Positions 24,507-31,356 of a DNA stretch of 50,761 bases are shown here, piece by piece. The DNA lies in the NCBI GenBank assembly GCA_964630835.1, contig CAZVZM010000008.1, positions 1-50,761 of the forward strand, in the 5' to 3' direction. A program made the translations under genes and the position numbers. The notes under the pieces were generated by a model that had not been told where the DNA came from, searched no databases, and worked only from the letters and a program-made list of their open reading frames with translations. The stretch's first letter is position 1, and every line of letters starts with the position of its first letter. This DNA comes from Halarsenatibacter sp964630835 (GTDB taxonomy: Bacteria; Bacillota; Halanaerobiia; Halanaerobiales; Halarsenatibacteraceae).

Positions 24507-25514
24507 TTAATCCAGCATCCTCTGTTTCTCAAGATGTTCCTCATAACTCTCAGTGAAAACATGACTGCCATCGGAGCGAGCAAAATAAAACAGATAATTA
24601 CTTTCTTCGGGGTTGATGGCAGCTGAAATTGCGTTATCTCCCGGACTGGCGATAGGACCGGGAGGAAGTCCACGGTGTAGATAGGTGTTGTATCTGGATT
24701 CCACCTCGAGATCTCGATAAAGCAGCCTCTCCTGACGCCGGGGCAGTGAGTACTGCACAGTAGCATCTATCTGTAACTTCATGTCTTTTTCCAATCTGTT
24801 ATATATAACGCCTGCAATGAGAGGCTTTTCTTCAACAAGCCTGGCTTCCTTCTCTACAAGGGAGGCAATGATTATTAATTCATTTTCGCTCAGATTCGAA
24901 TTAATGGGTGCTTCAGCTTCTCTTAATTCTTCCAGCCATCTGTTTTCAAATTTATCCAGCATCACATCTATCAGCCTCTCAGCAGAAATATCGAAGGGAA
25001 CACTGTAGGTAGTGGGATATAAAAAACCTTCCAGTCTGTAATCCACCTCTTCCCGTGAAGGCAAGTAGTCTCTACCTTCCCCGCCTTTTCTAACAGCCTC
25101 CATAAATTCATCTTCAGCAATATCAAGATTATCCGCTGTCCTGCTTGCAATTTCCTCCACGGTTAAGCCCTCCGGTATTGAGAGGCGGGCGGTTTCAATG
25201 GCTCCTTCACTCATCATTTCAAGTATTTCCCGCGGAGATACATCCGGAGGAAATCTGTATGTGCCCGCCTGAAGCTTTTTATCATACCCGAGAAAACGGG
25301 CATAATATCGAAAAAAAAGTTCAGACCTGATAGCCCCTTTACGCTCCAGTTTGCCGGCGATACCGGCGAGAGACTTTCCCTTCTCCACAGTAATTAGTCT
25401 TTCCCGGGGCGGGGCCTGATTCCAGCTTTCTGCAGGCTGGCTGTTGTGTTCAACCCACAAAAACGCCGCTGCAGCAATAACCAGCAGCAGAAAAATAACT
25501 CCTGCTTTCTTCAC
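24507..25514 (-). CDS. mltG: Endolytic murein transglycosylase MltG (YceG-like)
   Basis: The 335-residue protein has an N-terminal membrane helix (about 4-20), a LysM-like domain (LITVEKGKSLAGIAGKLERK) and the YceG domain with ALRK-type motif LTVEEIASR, catalytic Glu in IIASLVEKEAR, then RLEKDMKLQIDATVQYSL and YNTYLHRGLPPGPIASPG. It cuts nascent glycan strands in the periplasm and so sets their length. The GTG start is preceded by GGGAGG. It sits between DUF1292 and the U32 gene. Confidence 0.93.
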   Translation of the reverse strand: MKKAGVIFLLLVIAAAAFLWVEHNSQPAESWNQAPPRERLITVEKGKSLAGIAGKLERKGAIRSELFFRYYARFLGYDKKLQAGTYRFPPDVSPREILEMMSEGAIETARLSIPEGLTVEEIASRTADNLDIAEDEFMEAVRKGGEGRDYLPSREEVDYRLEGFLYPTTYSVPFDISAERLIDVMLDKFENRWLEELREAEAPINSNLSENELIIIASLVEKEARLVEEKPLIAGVIYNRLEKDMKLQIDATVQYSLPRRQERLLYRDLEVESRYNTYLHRGLPPGPIASPGDNAISAAINPEESNYLFYFARSDGSHVFTESYEEHLEKQRMLD

Positions 25515-25583
25515 GAATATAGCCTCCCGAAAGCATGTAATACTACCTTAAAAATGAGAATATTTTCGCTGGACAGCTATAAA

Positions 25584-25886
25584 CTACTCTTCCTGTCTTG
25601 TTTCATAATAATGGCGGCTAACCTTTTCAAATTCCTCGTCATCTTCAATTATACCCAGATACTCCTCATCGTCCTTTTCGATAACTTTCATTACAAGGGC
25701 CGTTTCCTCCGCATCTTCTCCAGCAATTTCAACATCACTCTCAGAGGGCGAAAGTATGCAGTAAGTTTGTCCTCTCCATTCAAACTTATCCTGAAAATAA
25801 AATCTATCATCGCTCCCGTCCGCTGTCTTTAAGACAAGTTCGCGATTTTCTGCATCAAACCAGTATTTTCCTCCCTCTTCACTCAA
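25584..25886 (-). CDS. DUF1292 protein (YrzB family)
   Basis: A 100-residue acidic protein with DRFYFQDKFEWRGQTYCILS and LVMKVIEKDDEEYLGIIEDD, fitting DUF1292. Function is unknown. It starts at TTG 25886 overlapping the ruvX stop by 4 bases, and GGGAGGTG lies 7 bases ahead. The conserved ireB-ruvX-DUF1292 order identifies it as YrzB. Confidence 0.85.
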   Translation of the reverse strand: MSEEGGKYWFDAENRELVLKTADGSDDRFYFQDKFEWRGQTYCILSPSESDVEIAGEDAEETALVMKVIEKDDEEYLGIIEDDEEFEKVSRHYYETRQEE

Positions 25887-26308
25887 ATTTGCTCACCTCC
25901 CTGACCGGAATCCAGATATATGCGCAATATTAGAGAAGCTGCAAGTTTATCTCTTTTTTGCCGCCTTTTTTGACGGCTCAAATCGGCTTCCAGCAAAACA
26001 TTTTCCACCTCCGCAGAACTGAGTCGTTCATCCTGAAAAAATAGAGGCACACAAATTTCATCGCTCAACTTTTCAGCAAATTCCCGGGTAATTTTTGCTC
26101 TTTCCCCTGCCCCACCATTTAAGTGTAGAGGCAGCCCCACAATCACCTCTTTTACGTTATATTTTTCAATTAATTTTTTTATTTCATCTGCCACCTGAGA
26201 AAAGTTTTTGTTTTTAATAGTTTTAAGAGGTTGAGCGGTAATCCCCAGTTCGTCGCTTATGGCGACTCCTATTCTACTGTCTCCGTAATCCAGCGCCAGT
26301 ACTCGCAA
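25883..26308 (-). CDS. ruvX: Holliday junction resolvase-like RuvX (YqgF)
   Basis: I start it at TTG 26308, seven bases after AGGAG, to give the usual MRVLALDYGDSRIGVA N-terminus; an upstream TTG at 26323 lies on the ribosome site. The 141-residue RNase H-fold protein has Asp7 (LDYGDSRIG), VGLPLHLNGGAG, and the C-terminal DERLSSAEVE. It acts in pre-16S rRNA 5'-end maturation and is essential in many bacteria. The promoter at 26350-26378 drives it. Confidence 0.92.
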   Translation of the reverse strand: MRVLALDYGDSRIGVAISDELGITAQPLKTIKNKNFSQVADEIKKLIEKYNVKEVIVGLPLHLNGGAGERAKITREFAEKLSDEICVPLFFQDERLSSAEVENVLLEADLSRQKRRQKRDKLAASLILRIYLDSGQGGEQI

Positions 26309-26349
26309 TTTTGCACTCCTCAAAAAGTCCTATTTTATATCAGTAATTA

Positions 26350-26378
26350 ATTATACCTTCCCCGCCCGCCATTTGCAA
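26350..26378 (-). promoter_or_regulatory. Sigma-A promoter of ruvX operon
   Basis: On the minus strand TTGCAA (26373-26378), a GC-rich 17-base spacer, TATAAT (26350-26355). It lies just downstream of the ireB terminator and about 42 bases before the ruvX start. Confidence 0.8.
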
Positions 26379-26493
26379 GTTCTAGATAACTCTGCATTCT
26401 CTCAAACTTTATTTCCTGGAGAATATGAAAAGCGCTTCTTTTCATAATCAAAAAGTAAAAACCTGAAAATCCTGAAAACCCGACAATTTGCAT

Positions 26494-26524
26494 TCAAAAA
26501 TAAACCCGGCCAGTACAGGCCGGG
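26494..26524 (-). terminator. Terminator of the tyrS-alaS-ireB transcript
   Basis: CCCGGCC (26505-26511) and GGCCGGG (26518-26524) pair perfectly over 7 bp around a 6-base loop; on the minus strand TTTATTTTT follows. It lies 73 bases past the ireB stop. Confidence 0.85.
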
Positions 26525-26596
26525 AGGTTAAAAGTAGTCTGTCAGGACAGCTTAAAACAGATGCGGGGAAATCTTTTCTGTAGATCAGATAGCTCT

Positions 26597-26866
26597 TTAT
26601 TGCTTCATGTATTCTCTGATCAATTCTTCCAGTATTTCATCCCGATCAATGGTGCGTATCATACTTCGAGCTTCCATATGACTTGTAATGTAGGCAGGAT
26701 CGCCCGAAATTAGATAACCAACAATTTGATTAACTGGATTATAACCCTTATCCTCTAACGCTTTATAAACTTCATTGAGTATATACCCGGCCTCATTCAT
26801 CTCTTCGCTCAGGTCAAAATCAAACTTAACAGTTTTATCTCCGGACTCACTGCGCTCATTTTTCAT
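26597..26866 (-). CDS. ireB: IreB family regulatory protein (UPF0297, YrzL)
   Basis: An 89-residue protein with VKFDFDLSEEMNEAGYILNE, VYKALEDKGYNPVNQIVGYL and SGDPAYITSHMEARSMIRTI, the highly conserved UPF0297 sequence. In Enterococcus IreB is a target of the Ser/Thr kinase IreK and affects cephalosporin resistance. It follows alaS by 69 bases, the usual order, and is the last gene before a strong terminator. The phosphorylated Thr region would be the N-terminal part, which here has T12. Confidence 0.92.
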   Translation of the reverse strand: MKNERSESGDKTVKFDFDLSEEMNEAGYILNEVYKALEDKGYNPVNQIVGYLISGDPAYITSHMEARSMIRTIDRDEILEELIREYMKQ

Positions 26867-26935
26867 AAATCTCCACCCTCTGTAAGCTTGATTTTAATAC
26901 GATAGAAAACAATCAATCTATACTATGCCATGACT

Positions 26936-29596
26936 TTACTCCCGTGCTGTCGCCATTTTATTCTCGATTATTTCACGTGCTCTGGTAAATGCCCTATCCA
27001 CATTCTCCGGCTTGCTTCCACCTGCCTGTGCCATATCAGGACGGCCACCGCCGCCGCCACCTACCTGGCGGGCAGCCTCATCAATAATATCTCCAGCATC
27101 AAACCCATCCTCGACAAGATCTGAGCTTACTCTGGCCACCAGGTAGACCTTTTCCTCAGCAGGTCCGGCCAGAATAATAACGCCGCTATCCAGCTTCTTA
27201 ATAAGTTCATCGCTCAGTGAACGTATGGTTTCCTTCCCGGCCCCCTCAATGCTGGCAGTAATTACATCCAGACCGGAAATTTTTTCTTTCTCCTGAATGA
27301 GATCTTCAGCCGTATTGCTGGCCAGTTTGTCCTGCAGCGACTCCACTTTTCGTTCCAGCTGTTTATTTTGAGAAATGAGATGATCTACTCTATCCAGGAC
27401 AGCATCAGTGCCGGAATTAAGTCTGCGGGAGATGTCAATCAAAGTGTTCTCCTGTTCGCGCAGATATTTGAGTACTCTGTGACCGGTGGCAGCTTCTATT
27501 CTGCGCACACCGGCGGCAATTCCGCTTTCATTCAAAATCTTAAACATCCCAATCTCACCGGTGGAGTCAACATGAGTGCCTCCGCATAGCTCCAGACTAA
27601 AATCATCCACCTCAATAACGCGAACTTCTTCACCATACTCCTCTTCAAAAAGCGCCTGAGCCCCCATTTTCCTGGCTTCATTAACTGTAGTGTAGCGTGA
27701 TCTCACATCTCTATTTTCCCATATCAGAGAATTTACTCTGTCCTCAATCCTTTCGATTTCCTGGTCTGTGAGACTGTCGAAATGAGTAAAATCAAAACGC
27801 AATCTCTCGGGAGCCACCAGAGAGCCGGACTGTGCCACATGATCTCCCAGCTCATCCATCAGTACCTGATGAAGGAGATGAGTCGCGGTATGGTTGCGGG
27901 CGGTGGCATCTCTGGGCTCCTCAAAGACCTCAAGCTGCACCCGGGCTTCGGTGCTGATGCTGCCAGTTTCTACTTCAACCTGATGAACAGAAAGTCCAAT
28001 AAAATCTTTCACATCCCTTACCCGTGCCTTAAATCCATTTCCGTCGGTAATAATTCCTTCATCACCGACCTGTCCTCCTCCCTCGGCATAAAAGGGAGTT
28101 CTATCCACTATAATTTCTCCTTCTTCACCCTCTGTTAGATCAGAAATTTTGTCTCCCTCTTTAACGAGAGCTTCAACTGTAGCAGTCTCACTCAAGTTTT
28201 CATAACCAACAAATTGCGGTTCCTGTTCCATGTTTTCCAGGATCTCTTCGTATACCTCCACCTCTCCACCGGCAAAGCCGGTATCAACTCTAGCCTGTCT
28301 GGCCCTCCTCTGCTGCTCCTTCATAGCCTCCTCAAATCCCTCTTCATCCAGAGTCATATCCCTTTCGGCCAGCATATCCCTGGTTAAATCAAGCGGAAAA
28401 CCATAGGTGTCATAGAGTTCAAAGGCCTTATCGCCTTCCAGCTCTTCTTTCCCCTCCTTTTCCATCTCTTCAACCAGATTTTCCAGTATCTTAACACCAT
28501 CTTCCAGGGTGTCAAGAAAGCTTTTCTCTTCAGATTTGATCACCTTTTCAATAAATTTCCTCCGCTCTGAAAGTTCAGGATAACCGCCGCTCATAACGTC
28601 AATTACCGTATCAACAAGCGAATGAAGAAATGGCTCTCTGTAACCCAGATTTCTGCCGTAACGGGAGGCGCGCCGGAGAAGCCGCCTCAACACATAACCC
28701 CTGCCCTCGTTGGAAGGAATGACTCCATCAAAAACAGCCATGGTCACACCCCGGACATGATCGGATATAACGCGAAGAGCCGTCATTATCTCATCGCTAT
28801 CATTATAGCTGTGTCCTGTTTGGGAGGTGACTTTCTCAATGATTGGAAACATAATATCAGTTTCAAAGTTTGAGTCCACACCCTGCATCACAGAAGCAGT
28901 GCGCTCAAGTCCCATGCCGGTATCAATATTTTTTTGAGGCAGCTCAACATACTCTCCTTCTTCGGTGTAATCGTACTGAGTAAAAACCAGATTCCACAGC
29001 TCTAAAAAGCGATCTCCCTCCCTCTCAAGGGTCGCATCATTTAGCTCTTCAACGGGGGCAGTCCCGTACTTTTCTCCCCTGTCTATATGAATTTCCGAAC
29101 AGGGACCGCAGGGACCGGTGCCTATCTGCCAAAAATTTTCATCCCTGCCCCGGCGAACAATCTTTTCCGCAGGCACACCAATATTTTCACGCCATATATC
29201 GTAAGATTCATCATCATCTCTAAAGATTGTAATTATTAGTTTGTCTTCAGGCAGCTGCAGCACTTCGGTAACATATTCCCAGGACCAGGCGATTGCCCTT
29301 TCCTTAAAATAGTCCCCGAAAGAAAAATTGCCGAGCATCTCAAAAAAGGTCTGATGGCGAGCTGTTTTACCTACATTTTCTATGTCGTTTGTTCGTATGC
29401 ATTTTTGTGATGTAGCCATCCTTGTGTTAGGAGGAGTTTCTGCTCCGCTAAAATAGGGCTTAAGTGGAGTCATACCGGCATTAATCCACAAAAGCGAGGG
29501 ATCATTTTGCGGCACAAGAGGAGCGCTGTCAGCAACCAGATGATCTTTGCTATCAAAAAATTCCAGAAAAGAACTGCGCAGTTCATCCGTTTTCAT
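26936..29596 (-). CDS. alaS: Alanyl-tRNA synthetase
   Basis: From ATG 29596 (AGGGGAGA six bases upstream) it has 886 residues. Class II core motifs are in the N-terminal half (FLEFFDSKDHLVADSAPLVP, GPCGPCSEIHID). The editing domain has RNHTATHLLHQVL and the Cys/His zinc site ELCGGTHVDSTGEIGMFKIL, and the C-Ala domain ends with the Gly-rich GGGGGGRPDMAQAGG. All standard domains are present. It begins 2 bases after tyrS ends; co-transcription with tyrS, ahead of ireB, is clear. Confidence 0.96.
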   Translation of the reverse strand: MKTDELRSSFLEFFDSKDHLVADSAPLVPQNDPSLLWINAGMTPLKPYFSGAETPPNTRMATSQKCIRTNDIENVGKTARHQTFFEMLGNFSFGDYFKERAIAWSWEYVTEVLQLPEDKLIITIFRDDDESYDIWRENIGVPAEKIVRRGRDENFWQIGTGPCGPCSEIHIDRGEKYGTAPVEELNDATLEREGDRFLELWNLVFTQYDYTEEGEYVELPQKNIDTGMGLERTASVMQGVDSNFETDIMFPIIEKVTSQTGHSYNDSDEIMTALRVISDHVRGVTMAVFDGVIPSNEGRGYVLRRLLRRASRYGRNLGYREPFLHSLVDTVIDVMSGGYPELSERRKFIEKVIKSEEKSFLDTLEDGVKILENLVEEMEKEGKEELEGDKAFELYDTYGFPLDLTRDMLAERDMTLDEEGFEEAMKEQQRRARQARVDTGFAGGEVEVYEEILENMEQEPQFVGYENLSETATVEALVKEGDKISDLTEGEEGEIIVDRTPFYAEGGGQVGDEGIITDGNGFKARVRDVKDFIGLSVHQVEVETGSISTEARVQLEVFEEPRDATARNHTATHLLHQVLMDELGDHVAQSGSLVAPERLRFDFTHFDSLTDQEIERIEDRVNSLIWENRDVRSRYTTVNEARKMGAQALFEEEYGEEVRVIEVDDFSLELCGGTHVDSTGEIGMFKILNESGIAAGVRRIEAATGHRVLKYLREQENTLIDISRRLNSGTDAVLDRVDHLISQNKQLERKVESLQDKLASNTAEDLIQEKEKISGLDVITASIEGAGKETIRSLSDELIKKLDSGVIILAGPAEEKVYLVARVSSDLVEDGFDAGDIIDEAARQVGGGGGGRPDMAQAGGSKPENVDRAFTRAREIIENKMATARE

Positions 29597-29598
29597 GA

Positions 29599-30774
29599 TC
29601 AATCTCCCCTTTTAATTCTGGCAAATCTTCTTTTACCTATTCGCAGCACCATATCATCTTCAAGCTTTACGTCGTAATCAATAGTCTCTATCTTTTCATC
29701 ATCCAGCGAAACAGCCCCCTGCTTTATCAGGCGGCGGGCCTCACTGTTGCTGTCCACCATATCGGTGGCCGCAATTAATTTTACTATCCATATCCTGCCA
29801 TTTTCCAGCTCTTCATCAGAGATCTCAATTTCCGGAATGTCCTCGGGGATTCCTCCGCGAGAAAATACCTTTTCAAACTCTTTTGCGGCCTCTTCAGCTC
29901 TCTCTTTATCATAAAATCGCTCAACAATTTTTCCGGCCAGCTCCTTCTTCCAGCGCATGGGATTTTTGTCCTGCTGATGTAACTCCTTTTCAATCTTCTG
30001 CATGCGCTCTGACTCAAGGTCTAAAAGAAGTCGGAAATAGCGCAGAATGAGCTCATCCGGTATCGACATTATTTTGCCAAACATAGTTTTTGCATCTTCC
30101 TCAATGCCCACATAATTATCCAGGCTTTTACTCATTTTATCCTCGCCATCCAAACCTTCCAGCAAGGGCATCATGATTAAAACTTGCGGCTTCTGTCCAA
30201 ACTCTTTCTGCAGCTTTCTCCCCACCAGCAGGTTAAACTTCTGATCGGTCCCTCCCAGCTCAATATCAGCCTCAAGAGCAACAGAATCGTAACCCTGCAT
30301 CAGAGGATAAAGAAATTCATGGATAGAGATAGGCTGATTATTTTTCATTCGGCTGGCAAAATCTTCTCTTTCGAGCATTCTGGCCACTGTATAACGAGAT
30401 GATATGTTTATCACATCGCGAGCATCCAGATCTTCCAGCCAGCTGCTGTTAAAGTGGAGTTCCGTGCGATCGGGATCTAAAATTTTAGAAAACTGCTCCC
30501 GGTAAGTGCGGGCATTTTCCTCAACTTCTTCCCGCGTAAGCTGACGTCTTGTCTTAGATTTACCGCTGGGATCTCCTATCATACCGGTAAAGTCACCAAT
30601 TATAAGGTGCACCTCGTGACCGAAATCCTGAAACTGCTTAAGCTTATTTAATACAACAGTATGTCCTATGTGAAGATCGGGAGCCGATGGATCCAGGCCC
30701 AATTTAACCTTTAAAGGTCTATTTTCCTTTTGGGCCTCCTCCAGTCTCTCTTTCAGCTCCTCTCTGTCAATCAT
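29599..30774 (-). CDS. tyrS: Tyrosyl-tRNA synthetase, TyrZ-type
   Basis: From ATG 30774 (AGAGGAG eight bases upstream) it has 391 residues; a GTG at 30861 is also in frame but would make an odd 29-residue extension with no homology I recognise. The class I motifs are PSAPDLHIGHTVVLNKLKQ (HIGH) and DGEDKMSKSLDN (KMSKS). A C-terminal S4 domain (ARRLIKQGAVSLDDEKIETI) binds tRNA. The wording of the core is that of the second, TyrZ-like type. Its leader is long and folded; no T-box is seen. Confidence 0.95.
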   Translation of the reverse strand: MIDREELKERLEEAQKENRPLKVKLGLDPSAPDLHIGHTVVLNKLKQFQDFGHEVHLIIGDFTGMIGDPSGKSKTRRQLTREEVEENARTYREQFSKILDPDRTELHFNSSWLEDLDARDVINISSRYTVARMLEREDFASRMKNNQPISIHEFLYPLMQGYDSVALEADIELGGTDQKFNLLVGRKLQKEFGQKPQVLIMMPLLEGLDGEDKMSKSLDNYVGIEEDAKTMFGKIMSIPDELILRYFRLLLDLESERMQKIEKELHQQDKNPMRWKKELAGKIVERFYDKERAEEAAKEFEKVFSRGGIPEDIPEIEISDEELENGRIWIVKLIAATDMVDSNSEARRLIKQGAVSLDDEKIETIDYDVKLEDDMVLRIGKRRFARIKRGD

Positions 30775-30839
30775 CTCTTCAACTCCTCTGCAAAGCACCT
30801 GCAGCTGATCATCTATGTCATTTCTTTTCAATGTTATCG

Positions 30840-30985
30840 TCCGGCAAAGCCGGATCTTCACCTCCCTTTATTGCTGTGAAAATAAATAAGGTTCTTCTCC
30901 ACATCAGTTGTTGGAGGAAGCTGTGAGTAGCTGCCTCTTTACAGGCATAAGTCGTAAATTTCACCGAAGGTTATGGAGAAAATCT
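30840..30985 (-). ncRNA. Structured tyrS leader, unassigned
   Basis: Between the tyrS promoter and start, the minus strand can form TTCTCCA/TGGAGAA closing a domain of about 75 bases, with inner hairpins TGCCT-gtaaag-AGGCA and AGCT-actcac-AGCT, then a separate CCGGC-ttt-GCCGG hairpin near 30841-30851 just beyond an unused GGGAGGTG. It has no T-box sequence and no clear poly-T. It may be a cis-regulatory RNA or a small RNA of its own; I could not match it to a known class. Confidence 0.35.
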
Positions 30986-31038
30986 ATAAATAAAAAGTAT
31001 TCTATAAAAAAGGAATTACATCATTTACATATAATATA

Positions 31039-31067
31039 ATTATAACAGAATAGAATTATGCTAACAA
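31039..31067 (-). promoter_or_regulatory. Sigma-A promoter of tyrS-alaS-ireB
   Basis: On the minus strand TTGTTA (31062-31067), 17-base spacer, TATAAT (31039-31044). It implies a leader of about 255 bases before tyrS, longer than needed for translation. Confidence 0.75.
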
Positions 31068-31119
31068 CCCCATACCCATGCCATTCATTTACAGCTCTCA
31101 CATAAAATACCGGTCCTTT

Positions 31120-31277
31120 TCCAGATCAGTTATTAATCTTGTTTGAGTTTGCTGTTATTCTATCTGCTATTATATAATGATAATTCCAGATAGCCAGGGG
31201 GCTCCGATCACATGAAATTTTTCCTCTGCTTCAGTTTTTTTCGCTCCGAGATAAAAATTATAATATTTTCCATCGCC
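31120..31277 (+). repeat. Intergenic repeat copy 4 (modules D-A)
   Basis: D (gatcagttattaatcttgttt without its last base is the recognisable part, near 31124-31144) is followed by attccag, then A: ggctccgatcacatg, aaatttttcctctgcttcag, tcgctcc to 31248, and ends near atattttccatcgcc. It separates the tyrS promoter from the PBP promoter. The order D-A equals copy 1. Confidence 0.68.
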
Positions 31278-31290
31278 AAATATGGCGCAG

Positions 31291-31320
31291 CTGGCAGTAA
31301 ATTTATATTTATGTTATAAT
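31291..31320 (+). promoter_or_regulatory. Likely sigma-A promoter of the PBP gene
   Basis: CTGGCA (31291-31296), 18-base AT-rich spacer, TATAAT (31315-31320); the -35 matches 4 of 6. It is right at the end of repeat copy 4 and 37 bases before the start codon. Confidence 0.6.
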
Positions 31321-31356
31321 GTAAGCGCAATTCCTGTGACCCAGGAGGTGCTAATT

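Noticed and set aside
30775..30861. Upstream GTG start for tyrS giving 29 extra residues
   Set aside because: The extension does not look like any TyrRS N-terminus, and ATG 30774 has a good ribosome site. The GTG may belong to a leader element.
30880..30985. 6S RNA in the tyrS leader
   Set aside because: The rod-like pairing is suggestive, but the element is only about 100 bases and no central bubble sequence could be recognised.
31282..31356. Upstream ATG for the PBP
   Set aside because: It lies upstream of the likely -10 and has no ribosome site; TTG 31357 has AGGAGGTG at the right distance.
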